Below, piece by piece: positions 17,757 to 28,618 of a stretch of 50,768 nucleotides of DNA. The notes under the pieces were generated by a model. That model was not told where the DNA came from. It saw only the letters and a program-made list of their open reading frames with translations, and did no database searches. The DNA lies in assembly GCF_902170565.1 (NCBI RefSeq), contig NZ_CABHXX010000063.1, positions 1 to 50,768 on the forward strand, written 5' to 3'. The translations under genes were made by a program, and so were the position numbers. The stretch is from Yersinia thracica. GTDB taxonomy: Bacteria; Pseudomonadota; Gammaproteobacteria; Enterobacterales; Enterobacteriaceae. Each line of letters starts with the position of its first letter. Position 1 is the stretch's first letter.

Positions 17757-19829
17757 CTATTTTGCGGCGGTAGCGGCCTGTGCAGGCGCTACTGGTTGAG
17801 ATTCAACCTGCGGCTGCGCTTTTTCTTTATGGGCCAAATCCAATGCGATATGAACTGTTTCGTCCAGATAAGGGTCCGGTTCCTGATAGTCTTTTGGCAA
17901 ATCTTCCAATGACTTCAGCGGCTTTTTACCTTCACGTTTAAAGCGCTCATTTAAGCGGTTCAACCGCGTGGCATCATCATCATGATTCTCTTTTTCGCGT
18001 TGAGCATAATTGAGAGAGACAATGTTTTTCTTATCTTTCAGTGCCTTATAACGTTCAATATCTTGCTGAATATGCTGAAATTCAGGATCGACGGCGATAC
18101 GTGCGGCATGGGTTTTGATCAATTCCGGCTCCAACGGTTTCAAATCGCCCGTCTTGGTATAGCTGGCAGCATTGATGCTGTCCCAAGGCAAAGCATTATC
18201 TTCGAAGCTTTCACCGGTTTCTGCCGGATCAACCCCCGTTGGCATCACGATATCTGGAACAACCCCTTTGCGCTGAGTACTGCCGCCATCTACCCGATAG
18301 AATTTCTGGATAGTGTATTGCAGTGAGCCCAATGCTGGCCATTCAGGGCGCAGCATTTGATCGTAAATGCGATTCAGCGAACGGTACTGCTGAACCGTGC
18401 CTTTACCGAAGGTCGGCTCACCGACAATTAATGCACGGCCATAGTCTTGCATGGCAGCCGCAAAAATCTCGGAGGCAGAGGCACTGTAGCGGTCAACCAA
18501 GACCACCAGCGGGCCTTTGTAATACACCACGCCGTCAGTATCACTGTCTTCACGTACTTTGCCATTGTTATCCCGCACCTGAACCACCGGGCCACTCGGA
18601 ATAAACAAACCAGACAGAGAGACAGCTTCGGTCAGAGCCCCACCACCATTGCTGCGTAAGTCAATGATAATACTGCTGACATTTTCTTTCTCCAGCTTCT
18701 GCAATTGCACCTTGACGTCTTCGGTCAGGCCAACATAGAAGCCCGGAATATCCAGCACGCCGACACGCTCTTTGCCGATGGTTTTCACCGACATTTTCAC
18801 CGCGCGGTCTTCCAGACGAATACGTTCGCGGGTCAAGGTCACCGTGCGCGGTTTAGTCCCTTTACCGGCAGGTAAAATTTCTAACCGGACTTTACTGCCC
18901 TTCGGCCCTTTAATCAGCGCGACCACATCATCCAAACGCCAGCCGATGACATCCACCATCGGTTTGCCGGTTTGCCCTACGCCGATCACCCGATCACCCA
19001 CCGCGATAGTTTTACTTTTCGCTGCCGGGCCACCTGGAACCATGGAATTGATTAATGTGTAATCATCATCCATTTGCAGAACTGCGCCAATACCTTCCAG
19101 AGACAAGCTCATCTCAGTATTGAACTGTTCGGTATTTCGTGGGGATAAGTAATTGGTATGCGGGTCAATTTCGTGAGCGAACGCATTCATGATCAGCTGG
19201 AAGACGTCTTCGCTATTACTCTGCGTCAAGCGCTTAATGGCTGCCTGATAGCGCTTGGTCAACGTCTCTTTGATTTCTTTATCCGTTTTACCGGTTAATT
19301 TCAAATTGAGCTGGTCATACTTAACTTTGGCGTCCCAAAGCTTATTCAGTTCAGCTTCGCTGGTCGGCCAAGGCGCTTTGCTGCGATCAATATCAATGGT
19401 GTCATTACCGGCGAAATCCATTGGCCGGTCTAAAACTGACAGCGCATATTGATAGCGTTCAAAACGGCGCTTTTGCGCCAGATTGAATAATGCATACGGC
19501 GTATCTAGCTGGCCGGATTTTAACTCATCGTCCAGCGAATGTTTTTTATCCGCGAACTGTGCCACATCTGATGCCAACAACACATTATGGCTGTAATCCA
19601 GCATGTTGAGAAAGCGATCAAATATTTTGGCGGAAAACTGATCGTCCAATGCAAACTGACGATAGTGAGAGCGAGTGAAGCGCGATGTTACGCGCTCACT
19701 CACGGTTGCATGCTCTGGTTCCTGGTGCAATTGAGGAAGTTGATCGATGCGATACGTTGTATCAGCCGCGTAACTTGCCCCCGCCAGTAACAAGCCTGCG
19801 ATTGCTGTTAGTCTGACAAATTTGTTCAT
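17757..19829 (-). CDS. prc: Tail-specific periplasmic protease Prc (Tsp)
   Basis: The 690-residue S41 protease trims or degrades periplasmic proteins with non-polar C-termini, including processing of FtsI, and with NlpI controls MepS. It has a signal peptide (MNKFVRLTAIAG to about SYA), a PDZ domain at about 235-325 (GIGAVLQMDD, VGDRVIGVGQ), and a protease core with the Ser in RYSASASEIFAAA and the Lys in GEPTFGKGTVQ. The C-terminal helical region ends in an A/Q-rich tail. The start at 19829 opens the signal peptide; the frame extends further upstream but would overlap proQ. It begins 19 bp after proQ, as in E. coli, where both are linked. Confidence 0.97.
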   Translation of the reverse strand: MNKFVRLTAIAGLLLAGASYAADTTYRIDQLPQLHQEPEHATVSERVTSRFTRSHYRQFALDDQFSAKIFDRFLNMLDYSHNVLLASDVAQFADKKHSLDDELKSGQLDTPYALFNLAQKRRFERYQYALSVLDRPMDFAGNDTIDIDRSKAPWPTSEAELNKLWDAKVKYDQLNLKLTGKTDKEIKETLTKRYQAAIKRLTQSNSEDVFQLIMNAFAHEIDPHTNYLSPRNTEQFNTEMSLSLEGIGAVLQMDDDYTLINSMVPGGPAAKSKTIAVGDRVIGVGQTGKPMVDVIGWRLDDVVALIKGPKGSKVRLEILPAGKGTKPRTVTLTRERIRLEDRAVKMSVKTIGKERVGVLDIPGFYVGLTEDVKVQLQKLEKENVSSIIIDLRSNGGGALTEAVSLSGLFIPSGPVVQVRDNNGKVREDSDTDGVVYYKGPLVVLVDRYSASASEIFAAAMQDYGRALIVGEPTFGKGTVQQYRSLNRIYDQMLRPEWPALGSLQYTIQKFYRVDGGSTQRKGVVPDIVMPTGVDPAETGESFEDNALPWDSINAASYTKTGDLKPLEPELIKTHAARIAVDPEFQHIQQDIERYKALKDKKNIVSLNYAQREKENHDDDATRLNRLNERFKREGKKPLKSLEDLPKDYQEPDPYLDETVHIALDLAHKEKAQPQVESQPVAPAQAATAAK

Positions 19830-19848
19830 GCCTAGGTTGGCCTCCGTA

Positions 19849-20577
19849 TCAGAACTGCAAGTGTTCTGCGCGCACAATCATCGCCAGACCTGAAGACAGC
19901 TGCACCCGTACGCCATCTTTAGCGATTTCTAATACGGTTGCGTCCATCGCGCTCTTGCCTGCTCTGACTTTGATTTCTTGACCAATTTGCAGTTTAGAGA
20001 TATCTGTGACCGGCACAGGGCGTGGCTGGTTTTCCTCAGCCTGTGGACGAGGTGGCCGAGCCTGTTTTTGATTAGCCTGCTGTGGGCGAGGTGACTGACG
20101 AGGCTTGCGGTTTTCCACCGGAGCACCCGCTTCACGACGCGGTGCAGGTTTTTTACCTGCCGGACGTGGGCGACGTGGCTCTGGGGTTTCACCCGCAGCA
20201 ATGGCAGCTTCGCGCTTTTTAGCTTGTTGTTCAGCACGTTGTGCCTGAACACGGGCTTTCGCCTCTTCCAGCTGTTTGCGGGCATGTTCGACATGTTGTT
20301 CTTCCAGCACACCACAAGGGTTGCCGTCTAAATCAACACGTTCAGCACCGACTTTGACCCCATAAAGATAACGCCAGCTAGAGGTATAGAGACGCAGCGC
20401 AGAACGCAATTGCGTTTTGCTTAAATTCTGTTCCCCCTGAACACGTTCGACCAGATCTTGAAAAATACCGATCTTCAGTGGACGTGCTTCGCCTTCGGCG
20501 GTGAAACAAAGCGGGAACCGCTCAGCCAAAAAGGCTATGACTTCTTTACTACTGTTCAACTTAGGTTGATTTTCCAT
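19849..20577 (-). CDS. proQ: RNA chaperone ProQ
   Basis: This 242-residue RNA-binding protein of the FinO family stabilises and matches small RNAs and mRNA 3' ends. The N-terminal FinO domain (about 1-120) contains [18 protein letters not shown] and [11 protein letters not shown] basic, proline-rich linker (about 125-180) is full of [13 protein letters not shown]-type stretches. A C-terminal Tudor-like domain (about 185-242) includes [14 protein letters not shown] and [13 protein letters not shown]. Slightly longer than E. coli ProQ (232) because of the linker. It is cotranscribed with prc downstream in the conserved order. Confidence 0.97.
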   Translation of the reverse strand: MENQPKLNSSKEVIAFLAERFPLCFTAEGEARPLKIGIFQDLVERVQGEQNLSKTQLRSALRLYTSSWRYLYGVKVGAERVDLDGNPCGVLEEQHVEHARKQLEEAKARVQAQRAEQQAKKREAAIAAGETPEPRRPRPAGKKPAPRREAGAPVENRKPRQSPRPQQANQKQARPPRPQAEENQPRPVPVTDISKLQIGQEIKVRAGKSAMDATVLEIAKDGVRVQLSSGLAMIVRAEHLQF

Positions 20578-20672
20578 GAAATTTCCTGATTACAACGGGT
20601 TTGCCAACCAGCGCAGGCATGAACAGGCGTCATTATAATGACGCCATCAGCAATTGCCACGTTATCCGTCTA

Positions 20673-21170
20673 TCAACTTGCACTCTTTGTAACATATTTT
20701 GCACTGTCACAAAGCTCAAGATGCTCGCAAAGCCCCGCCACGACTGAGATTAAGCCTAATTCGTCGTCTTTATCAAAGCGATCATAAACAATGCTGTCGA
20801 TATCCAAAACGCCGATAACATTTCCTTTAACTGTGATTGGCAGCACAATTTCAGCATTACTGGCGGCATCACAAGCAATATGACCGGGGAATGCATGCAC
20901 ATCACCGACCCGCTGAACGCGATTTTCTGCCACCGCAGTTCCACATACCCCTTTCCCGACAGGAATTCGCACACAGGCGATTTTTCCCTGGAAAGGGCCT
21001 AATACCAATTGATTGCCATCGAGCAAATAAAAACCGGCCCAATTCAAACCCTCAAGGCGTTCATAAATTAACGCGCTGGCATTAGCCAATGTGGCAATGA
21101 AGTTGGTTTCACCTGCAATCAGGGCACTCAAATCACGTTTTAATTCCGCGTAGAATTCTGCTTTTTTCAT
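20673..21170 (-). CDS. msrC: Free methionine-(R)-sulfoxide reductase
   Basis: The 165-residue cytoplasmic GAF-domain enzyme reduces free methionine-R-sulfoxide with thioredoxin. The three cysteines known to matter in this family are present (KIACVRI at 84, GVCGTA at 94, HIACDA at 118). Length equals E. coli MsrC/YebR. It is divergent from letA, with about 220 bp between them for promoters. No strong Shine-Dalgarno precedes the ATG. Confidence 0.95.
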   Translation of the reverse strand: MKKAEFYAELKRDLSALIAGETNFIATLANASALIYERLEGLNWAGFYLLDGNQLVLGPFQGKIACVRIPVGKGVCGTAVAENRVQRVGDVHAFPGHIACDAASNAEIVLPITVKGNVIGVLDIDSIVYDRFDKDDELGLISVVAGLCEHLELCDSAKYVTKSAS

Positions 21171-21389
21171 GTCATAACCATTAGAAACCTAAGAATAGCC
21201 AGAGGCGATTGATACGCCTAGCTTATATAAAATAATCATTAAATGCGCGTTGCTACAAGGTTATTCGGCGCTTACCATGGAAAAGATTTGCCCACAGTGG
21301 GGTTTGCCCCTTTTTGCCCCTTGTTTTGACTCATTGCTCTGCTACCATCCGCTTTATTATTTATATATTGGGGCCAGGGTTCTTATCTG

Positions 21390-22637
21390 ATGAAGATACA
21401 TGCCATTCAACGCCCCTTGTCCACCGCCAGAGTTCAGCGGTGCTGTCAGTGCGATGCGCTATTTACCTTGCCCCCTCTCAATGGCAAGCAGACGGCCTAT
21501 TGCCCGCGTTGCAGTGCGAAAATAGCCAGCGGGCGCGATTGGTCATTGACCCGGCTGACGGCCATTGCTGTCGCCATGCTGTTATTGATGCCGTTTGCCT
21601 TTACCGAGCCACTCATCACAATCCGTCTGCTCGGCACACGGATTGATGCCAGTTTACTGGAGGGGATTTGGCAAATGAGCCGTCAGGGCCACCCCATCAC
21701 CGCCAGCATGGTGGCGTTTTGTATTATGGGTGCGCCGATTACATTGACCGTCTCAATACTGTATCTGCGAATTGGCAGCCGGATTGGCATGAATCTGCGC
21801 CCTATTTTGCTGATGCTGGAGCGCTTAAAAGAGTGGGTGATGCTGGATATCTATCTTATCGGCATGGCGGTGGCCTGTATTAAAGTCAAAGAATACGCCG
21901 ACGTGATGGCCGGTAGCGGATTAATAGCCTACCTGACCTTAACATTACTGAGTATTCTGGCGCTGGTGCATTTGAATCTGGAGCAATTGTGGGAGCGGTT
22001 TTATCCGCAAGAACAGCCGCCCGGCCCCAGAGAAACACTGCGCGTTTGTCTCTCCTGCCATTATACCGGGCACCCTGATGCACTGGGGCGCTGCCCGCGT
22101 TGCCATACACCTTTGCGCCATCGCCGCCGTCACAGCATCCAAAAAACCTGGGCGGCATTAATTGCCTCTATTGTATTGTTACTGCCGGCCAACCTATTGC
22201 CGATATCAATTGTTTATGCCAACGGCGTGCGTATGGAGGATACTATTTTCTCGGGCGTGGTTTCTCTTGCTTCATCGGGTAATATGCCCATCGCCGCCGT
22301 GGTATTTATCGCCAGTGTGCTGGTGCCCTTTACCAAAGTCATTGTCTTAATAACATTGTTGCTGAGTATTCATCTCAAGACACAGCACAGTCTGAAAACC
22401 CGCATGCGGTTGCTGCGTCTGATAACTTGGATTGGCCGCTGGTCAATGCTGGATCTCTTTGTTATTGCACTAATGATGTCGCTGATTAATCGCGATCAGC
22501 TCCTTTCCTTCACTATGGGGCCAGCAGCCTTCTATTTTGGGTCTGCGGTTATTTTGACTATCCTTGCTGTTGAGTGGCTGGATAGCCGGTTGATTTGGGA
22601 TGCACATGCAACAGGAAACGCCGAGTACACCGACTGA
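21390..22637 (+). CDS. letA: LetA (YebS), PqiA-family inner-membrane lipid transport protein
   Basis: This 415-residue polytopic protein partners LetB in phospholipid transport across the envelope. It contains two PqiA-like modules, each opening with a zinc-ribbon-like cysteine pair set (CCQCD and CPRC near residues 18-42; CLSC and CPRC near 220-245) followed by about four hydrophobic helices. Length fits E. coli YebS (427). Its 3' end overlaps letB by 38 bp, which implies coupled translation. AGGG lies about ten bases ahead of the ATG. Confidence 0.93.
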   Translation: MKIHAIQRPLSTARVQRCCQCDALFTLPPLNGKQTAYCPRCSAKIASGRDWSLTRLTAIAVAMLLLMPFAFTEPLITIRLLGTRIDASLLEGIWQMSRQGHPITASMVAFCIMGAPITLTVSILYLRIGSRIGMNLRPILLMLERLKEWVMLDIYLIGMAVACIKVKEYADVMAGSGLIAYLTLTLLSILALVHLNLEQLWERFYPQEQPPGPRETLRVCLSCHYTGHPDALGRCPRCHTPLRHRRRHSIQKTWAALIASIVLLLPANLLPISIVYANGVRMEDTIFSGVVSLASSGNMPIAAVVFIASVLVPFTKVIVLITLLLSIHLKTQHSLKTRMRLLRLITWIGRWSMLDLFVIALMMSLINRDQLLSFTMGPAAFYFGSAVILTILAVEWLDSRLIWDAHATGNAEYTD

Positions 22638-25236
22638 GGCACAGGTTAAACATAAACGCCGGATATCGCCTTTCTGGCTGCTGCCTTTTATTGCCCTGCT
22701 GATTGCGGGGTGGCTGGTTTATAACAACTGGCAGGAACGCGGCACCGAAGTCACCATTGATTTCCAGTCTGCGGCAGGGATTGTCGCGGGGCGCACCCCG
22801 ATTCGCTATCAAGGTGTGGAAGTTGGCATGGTGCAATCCATCAGTCTGGATGATGACCTGCGAAATATTAAAGTCACCGCCAGTATTAAGAATGATATGG
22901 AAGATTCGCTGCGCGAAGGGACTCAATTCTGGTTGGTCACGCCAAAAGCCTCATTAGCCGGGGTTTCCGGGCTGGATGCTTTAGTGGGCGGCAACTATAT
23001 CGGCATGATGCCGGGCGAGGGCAAACCTCAGAGTCACTTTACCGCGTTAGATACCCAGCCCAAATTCCGTCTGAATACCGGCGAGTTAATGGTGCATCTT
23101 CATGCGCCTGATTTAGGTTCGCTCAATAGCGGCTCGCTGGTGTATTACCGTAAAATTCCGGTGGGCAAAGTCTATGATTACAACATTGCGCCTGATAATA
23201 GCGGCGTTGTCATTGACGTGCTGATTGACCGGCGTTTTGCCAAACTGGTCAAGAATGATACCCGTTTCTGGAATGTGTCTGGTTTTAAAGGTGATTTCAG
23301 CCTAAGTGGCGCTTCTGTACAAATGGAAAGCCTGGCCGCTTTGGTGAATGGCGCGATTGCCTTTGACTCCCCGCCAAACAGCCAAAATGCGAAGCCAGAT
23401 CAGCCCTTCCAGCTCTATCCCGATTTAGCGCACAGCCAACGCGGTGTGGCTATTACACTGGATTTGCCCAGCGGCAGCAGCTTGAGTGCGGGGCGCACCC
23501 CACTGATTTATCAGGGTTTACAAGTCGGAACTTTGACAAAAATGACTCTTCAGCCGGACAGCAAAGTGACCGGCGAATTAACCATTGACCCGTCAGTGGT
23601 GGATTTAATGCGCAGCGGCACGCGTATTGAAATGAACAGCCCGCGAATCAGTCTTAATGATGCCAAACTGAGTGAACTTTTAACTGGCAACACCCTGGAA
23701 CTTATCCCCGGCGAGGGTGAACCGCAACAGCGCTTTACCGTGCTGCCCAGCAGCAAAAGCCTGTTACAGCAACCCAATGTGCTTGAACTGCAACTCACTG
23801 CACCAGAAAGCTATGGCATTGATGTGGGTCAGCCCATCTCACTGCATGGCATTAAAATTGGTCAGGTTTTGACGCGCGAACTGTCAGCCAATGGCGTCAG
23901 TTTTACGGCGGCAATTGAAGCGAAATACCGGGATTTAGTGCATAAAGACAGCAAATTCGTGGTGAACAGCCGGCTGGATGTGAAACTCGGTATCGACGGC
24001 ATTAATATTCAAGGTGCCAGTGCACAGGAGTGGATTGATGGCGGTATTTTGATTCTGCCGGGCAGTAAAGGCGATCCGCTCAATAAATACCCGCTATACA
24101 GCAGTGTGGATAAAGCCCTTGATGGGATTTTAGGTAATGGCCCGGCAACCACCCTAACCTTGACCGCCACCAGTTTGCCTGATGTGCAAACCGGCTCCGT
24201 GGTGCTGTATCGCAAGTTCCAGGTGGGTGAAATTACCCAAATCAGGCCGAAAGCCAATGAGTTCGAGGTGGATGTTTATATTCAGCCGGAATATCGCAAA
24301 CTGCTCACTGATAAGAGTATTTTCTGGGCCGAGGGTGGCGCGAAAGTCCAATTTAATGGCAGCGGCCTCACCGTGCAGGCCTCCCCGCTGAATCGGGCAT
24401 TAAAAGGCGCCATCAGTTTCGATAATCTGGAGGGCGTCACACTGGATAAAGGGGCAAAACGCACACTTTATGCCAATGAAACCGCCGCCCGCGCGGTCGG
24501 CAGCCAGATTATCTTACGCACTTTTGATGCCAGTAAACTGGCGGCAGGTATGCCAATTCGCTATCTCGGCATCAATATTGGCCAAGTTGAATCACTCAAG
24601 CTGGCCCCTGAGCGCAATGAAGTCTTAGCCAAGGCGGTGCTCTACCCCGAATATGTGCAGAGCTTTACCCGCGCCGGGACCCGTTTCTCGATTGTTTCGC
24701 CGGAGATCTCCGCAGCGGGAGTCAATAATCTGGATACCCTGTTCCAGCCTTATATTAATGTCGAGCCGGGTAAAGGGGGCACATTGCGCACTTTTGAGCT
24801 GCAAACCGCCACCATTACCGATTCGCGCTATCTTGATGGCCTGAGCATTATTCTTGATACCGCAGAAGCCGGTTCGTTGCAAATTGGCACGCCAGTGCTG
24901 TTCCGTGGGCTGGAAGTGGGCACCGTCACTGGGTTTAATCTGGGGGCGATGTCTGATCGGGTGCAAGTTTCTCTGCGTATCAGTCAGAAATTCCAGCAAT
25001 TAGTGCGGCAAAATACCGTTTTCTGGTTGGCATCGGGCTATAACCTCGAATTCGGCCTGACCGGTGGAGTCGTGAAAAGTGGCACCTTCCAGCAGTTTAT
25101 TCGCGGTGGCATTGCTTTCGCCACGCCCCCCACCACACCGCTGGCACCGAAAGCCGAAGTCAATCAACACTTTTTGCTGAACCCACAAGAGCCAAAAGAC
25201 TGGCGCAACTGGGGGACGGCGATCCCGCGCTTCTAA
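22600..25236 (+). CDS. letB: LetB (YebT), seven-MCE-domain periplasmic lipid tunnel
   Basis: The 878-residue protein has one N-terminal membrane helix (about 20-42) followed by seven repeated MCE domains, each starting with a strand like [14 protein letters not shown] or [14 protein letters not shown] and containing an IRYQGVEVG-type core. E. coli YebT is a stacked hexameric ring tunnel spanning the periplasm. Length is the same as the E. coli protein (877), so all seven modules are present. An ATG six bases downstream is an alternative start. It is transcribed with letA. In E. coli the next gene is rsmF, which is not found here. Confidence 0.95.
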   Translation: MHMQQETPSTPTEAQVKHKRRISPFWLLPFIALLIAGWLVYNNWQERGTEVTIDFQSAAGIVAGRTPIRYQGVEVGMVQSISLDDDLRNIKVTASIKNDMEDSLREGTQFWLVTPKASLAGVSGLDALVGGNYIGMMPGEGKPQSHFTALDTQPKFRLNTGELMVHLHAPDLGSLNSGSLVYYRKIPVGKVYDYNIAPDNSGVVIDVLIDRRFAKLVKNDTRFWNVSGFKGDFSLSGASVQMESLAALVNGAIAFDSPPNSQNAKPDQPFQLYPDLAHSQRGVAITLDLPSGSSLSAGRTPLIYQGLQVGTLTKMTLQPDSKVTGELTIDPSVVDLMRSGTRIEMNSPRISLNDAKLSELLTGNTLELIPGEGEPQQRFTVLPSSKSLLQQPNVLELQLTAPESYGIDVGQPISLHGIKIGQVLTRELSANGVSFTAAIEAKYRDLVHKDSKFVVNSRLDVKLGIDGINIQGASAQEWIDGGILILPGSKGDPLNKYPLYSSVDKALDGILGNGPATTLTLTATSLPDVQTGSVVLYRKFQVGEITQIRPKANEFEVDVYIQPEYRKLLTDKSIFWAEGGAKVQFNGSGLTVQASPLNRALKGAISFDNLEGVTLDKGAKRTLYANETAARAVGSQIILRTFDASKLAAGMPIRYLGINIGQVESLKLAPERNEVLAKAVLYPEYVQSFTRAGTRFSIVSPEISAAGVNNLDTLFQPYINVEPGKGGTLRTFELQTATITDSRYLDGLSIILDTAEAGSLQIGTPVLFRGLEVGTVTGFNLGAMSDRVQVSLRISQKFQQLVRQNTVFWLASGYNLEFGLTGGVVKSGTFQQFIRGGIAFATPPTTPLAPKAEVNQHFLLNPQEPKDWRNWGTAIPRF

Positions 25237-25269
25237 TTCAACTGGCGACAGGGCAGCAAATGTGCTGCC

Positions 25270-26166
25270 CTAATCGCTATCACCACAAACATCCAACACA
25301 CATTTTCGTAACCAGCGATGCGCGGGGTCAGCATCCATTCGCGGGTGCCAGAGCATCGAAACCCTGATAGCCGGCAAACTTATTGGCAGCGGGAAACTGA
25401 ACATGCCACGGCGCAAATTCAAGGTGTGGCGCTCTGGAACCGTGGCCACTAAATCAGAGCCTTTCACCAACGCCAGTGCGGTCGAGATGCCGTCAACATA
25501 AGTGACGGCGTTTCTTTCAAGCCCCAATAATTGCAGCGCATCATCAACTGGCCCTTGATGACCCTGACGCCGTGAAATCATAATGTGGCCTTGGGCCGCG
25601 TAGCGCTCAGCGGTTATCTCCCCCTCACTCAATATATGTCCGGCTCTGACCACACCGATAAAACGGTCACCAAATAATGCCCGCGTGCGCAATTCAGGGC
25701 TGGCCGCAGCCCCCACCACACCGGTTTCCAAATCGACCATGCCATCGCGAAGTAACCCACTGTCTTTGTTCATTTTTTGCATAAAGCGCAACCGCACCCC
25801 CGCAGCATCTTGGTTAACCCGAGCCAACAGCGCCGCACCAAAATTTTCGACAAAACCGTCGCTGCTACGCAAGGTGAAAACACGCGCCAGCTGCGCAAGA
25901 TTGAGTGCCTCTGCCGGGCGCAGAACCGAGGTTGCGTCTTGCACCAATTGACTGACTTGCTCACGCAGTTCAAGTGCTCGTGGCGTCGGAACCAACACCC
26001 GCCCCGCCCTCACCAATAAAGGGTCGCCGGTGGTTTGGCGCAACCTGGCCAGTGATCGGCTCATCGCCGATGGGCTAAGCCCTAATCGCTGAGCGGCTCG
26101 CACCACACTCCCCTCCGCAAGCAGAACATTGAGTGTGATTAATAAATTGAGATCAGGTTTTGTCAT
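25270..26166 (-). CDS. LysR-family transcriptional regulator
   Basis: The 298-residue regulator has an N-terminal helix-turn-helix (about 5-65; LNVLLAEGSVVRAAQRLGLSPSAMSRSLARLR spans it as two runs) and an effector-binding domain (about 90-290). It is divergently placed to a DHA2 transporter gene with about 130 bp between start codons. That arrangement is typical of a LysR regulator controlling its neighbour in response to the transported or a related compound. The ligand is unknown. Not part of the conserved yeb cluster, so it belongs to an inserted segment. Confidence 0.88.
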   Translation of the reverse strand: MTKPDLNLLITLNVLLAEGSVVRAAQRLGLSPSAMSRSLARLRQTTGDPLLVRAGRVLVPTPRALELREQVSQLVQDATSVLRPAEALNLAQLARVFTLRSSDGFVENFGAALLARVNQDAAGVRLRFMQKMNKDSGLLRDGMVDLETGVVGAAASPELRTRALFGDRFIGVVRAGHILSEGEITAERYAAQGHIMISRRQGHQGPVDDALQLLGLERNAVTYVDGISTALALVKGSDLVATVPERHTLNLRRGMFSFPLPISLPAIRVSMLWHPRMDADPAHRWLRKCVLDVCGDSD

Positions 26167-26294
26167 TCCGTGACTCTAGCATAATCCGTCATAACATGGC
26201 GTTACATGCATCAATAAACTGCATTACGTGCGTCTTCCGCCCTGTTATGCAATGGAATAGTCTCCTGAATAAGTCTTATTTGGAGCTCCTCTAC

Positions 26295-27749
26295 ATGAAA
26301 GCGAATAACCACAACATAAACTCACTCAAATCTGCTGACCCGAGATCTGCTGACCCGATAGTTGAAAATGCCCATCTGCGAAAAACCATGCTCAGTCTCG
26401 CTCTGCCAATGCTGCTTTCTTCCTTAGCCACCAGCATTGCCAATGTCGGATTACCTACATTAACGCAGGCTTTAAATGCCTCATTTCAGGATGCGCAATG
26501 GGTGGTATTAGCCTACTTGCTGGCGATAACCACATCGGCCATCAGTATTGGCCGCATGGGCGATATCATTAACAAGCGCCTGTTGCTACAAGCCGGCATT
26601 GGATTATTCACTGCGGCATCGGTGGGCTGTGCTTTGGCTCCGACCATGGGAATGTTGATTGCCGCCCGAGTCTTACAAGGATTAGGGGCCGCCGCCATGA
26701 TGACACTGACATTAGCATTGGTCGGTGAAGCTGTTAGCCAAGAAAAAACCGGGCGCGCTATGGGGATACTCGGCACAGTATCCGCCATCGGCACCGCCCT
26801 TGGCCCCACTCTCGGCGGCATACTCATTGCCGGGGCCGGTTGGCCTGCGATGTTCTTAATCAATATCCCTTTTGGACTGTTGGCCCTGTTCCTGGCATCA
26901 CGTTACTTACCTTGTAATAAGGCCTCATTGATTAAACCACCCTCTGGTTTTGATCCCCTCGGCATGCTGCTGTTGGGTTTAACTCTCGCGCTGTATGCTC
27001 TGTCAATGACATGGGGACAGGGCACATTCGATGGGCATAATTTAGTGTTATTAGCTGGGGCAGCCATCGGTGTCGGACTCTTTGGCTGGGCAGAAAAAAG
27101 GGCGAAATTCCCCTTAATTCAAACCGCTATATTGCACCATTCAGTATTGCGCGGAAGTTTAATCATGAGCACATTGGTCGCTACCATCATGATGTCCACA
27201 TTAATTGTCGGGCCATTTTATCTTTCCCGCGCGCTGGGTTTGCCAACCCAATGGGTTGGATTAGCAATGTCTGCTGGCCCGATAGTCGCGGCGCTGAGCG
27301 GTATTCCGGCAGGCTATGGCGTGGATAAATTAGGTGCTCGAATCATGGTCTCCAGCGGATTAGTCGGTATCGCTTTCGGGTCCATGATATTGGCGATAAT
27401 ACCCACAAGCTTGGGGGTGCTCGGCTATGTTGTCCCAGTTTGCCTGATTACGGCAGGTTATGCCGTTTTCCAGACCGCTAACAACACCCTGATGATTAAA
27501 TCTGTTAGCGCGGATCAGCGGGGGGTTGTTTCTGGCATGCTTAACCTATCACGCAATCTTGGGTTGATCACTGGCGCATCGGTCATGGGGGCGATTTTTG
27601 CTTTCGCGTCGGCCTCTCAAGATATTCAATGGGCAGCAGCGACGGATATTATTCAAGGCATGCAATTGACTTACGGCGTCACCGCACTATTAGCAGTCAT
27701 AGCATTAGGAATTTCCGCAAGCCACTTGAGAAATAAATCTAATCAATAG
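26295..27749 (+). CDS. DHA2-type MFS multidrug/metabolite exporter
   Basis: The 484-residue inner-membrane protein has about 14 hydrophobic segments and DHA2 motifs: NVGLPTLTQAL in TM1, GRMGDIINKR (motif A), RVLQGLGAAAMM (motif B), and GTALGPTLGGIL (motif C, the antiporter motif). The ATG at 26295 is supported by GGAG nine bases upstream; a longer in-frame extension to 26160 lies over the LysR start and is unlikely. Substrate unknown, and probably under control of the divergent LysR gene. It is followed by a good terminator. Confidence 0.88.
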   Translation: MKANNHNINSLKSADPRSADPIVENAHLRKTMLSLALPMLLSSLATSIANVGLPTLTQALNASFQDAQWVVLAYLLAITTSAISIGRMGDIINKRLLLQAGIGLFTAASVGCALAPTMGMLIAARVLQGLGAAAMMTLTLALVGEAVSQEKTGRAMGILGTVSAIGTALGPTLGGILIAGAGWPAMFLINIPFGLLALFLASRYLPCNKASLIKPPSGFDPLGMLLLGLTLALYALSMTWGQGTFDGHNLVLLAGAAIGVGLFGWAEKRAKFPLIQTAILHHSVLRGSLIMSTLVATIMMSTLIVGPFYLSRALGLPTQWVGLAMSAGPIVAALSGIPAGYGVDKLGARIMVSSGLVGIAFGSMILAIIPTSLGVLGYVVPVCLITAGYAVFQTANNTLMIKSVSADQRGVVSGMLNLSRNLGLITGASVMGAIFAFASASQDIQWAAATDIIQGMQLTYGVTALLAVIALGISASHLRNKSNQ

Positions 27750-28076
27750 TTATCTCTCGCCCCACAGATACTGCCTGCTTATCACTCTGCTGAAAGGATT
27801 CATATTGAAAATTAAAGTTATAAAACATCAATTTACCTTAAACATGGCGGTTAGATGCCCGCCATTATTTTTCCAGTAAAAAACAGATTAAATGATAAAT
27901 ATGAGATGGATATGTGATTTTTTCATTAAAATTAGACACTTTTCAAATCTTGCTGCTATTAATTAATTATCTAGATTTTTTAATCATTCATGTCGTAAAC
28001 ATCAGTTGCGCTACGTCATTGGCCCAACTCAATTCTAGATTGCCTGGCTGCAAATTATATGATTAAGGAAGCAATA
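27750..28076. other. Intergenic region before the Csu-type operon
   Basis: About 330 bp hold the exporter's terminator and a very AT-rich stretch (about 27870-28000) that must contain the pilus operon promoter. No gene is seen. I could not choose a single convincing -10/-35 pair. The AT richness would suit H-NS binding (inference). Confidence 0.5.
27844..27872 (+). terminator. Terminator after the DHA2 exporter gene
   Basis: ATGGCGG (27844-27850) pairs with CCGCCAT (27859-27865) around an 8-nt loop, followed by TATTTTT. Confidence 0.75.
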
Positions 28077-28613
28077 ATGAAGAAACCCTTACTTATTCTC
28101 GGTGCAATGGTTTTACTGCAATCCGTTCCGTCAGCAGAAAGTGCCGGTACCATAAGCGGGACGCTAGGCGCGACATTAACGATTATTACTGGATGTTATA
28201 TCAATGACGGTTCAGCCCCGGGCGGCCTGGCTAACTTAGGTACAGTCGACTTTGGCACGGTGCCAGACTTAAATGTTCGGATCCGGCGAGCGTATAACAG
28301 TACAGCCAATGGCGCGCTGAATTTGTACTGTAGCGCCGGAACGATCTATAGCATCGCGATAGATAACGGAGCCCATGCCACCGGCACTCAACGCCGCCTG
28401 GCCGGTGGGACTTCAGAGTTTGTGAATTACAATTTGTATAACGACAGCGCCTATACCGTCCCATGGGGAACTACTGGCGCGGGCCTTCTCACCGGAACCG
28501 CCACCGCTATCGCCACGCCTATCCCACTCACGGTCTACTCTGAAGTCCCGGTGCAGGCAACGCCGAGTGTCAGCACCTATACCGACACCGTTAACGTGAC
28601 CGTCAGTTGGTAA
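28077..28613 (+). CDS. Csu-type pilin, spore coat U domain (first, likely major subunit)
   Basis: This 178-residue secreted protein has a signal peptide (MKKPLLILGAMVLLQ to about SAES) and an SCPU domain: a cysteine in ITGCYIN, a second in LYCSAGT, the core motif EFVNYNLYNDSAY and the terminal strand YTDTVNVTVSW. It corresponds to CsuA/B of archaic (sigma) chaperone-usher pili, the shaft subunit. I chose the ATG at 28077 because AAGGA lies seven bases upstream and it opens the signal peptide. It is the first of six genes in the order three pilins, chaperone, usher, tip protein, exactly the csu arrangement. Confidence 0.85.
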   Translation: MKKPLLILGAMVLLQSVPSAESAGTISGTLGATLTIITGCYINDGSAPGGLANLGTVDFGTVPDLNVRIRRAYNSTANGALNLYCSAGTIYSIAIDNGAHATGTQRRLAGGTSEFVNYNLYNDSAYTVPWGTTGAGLLTGTATAIATPIPLTVYSEVPVQATPSVSTYTDTVNVTVSW

Positions 28614-28618
28614 CCGGC

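Noticed and set aside
25250-25271. Perfect hairpin AGGGCAGCA / TGCTGCCCT after letB as a terminator
   Set aside because: No T-run follows on either strand and the right arm overlaps the end of the LysR gene; it is at most a weak transcript end.
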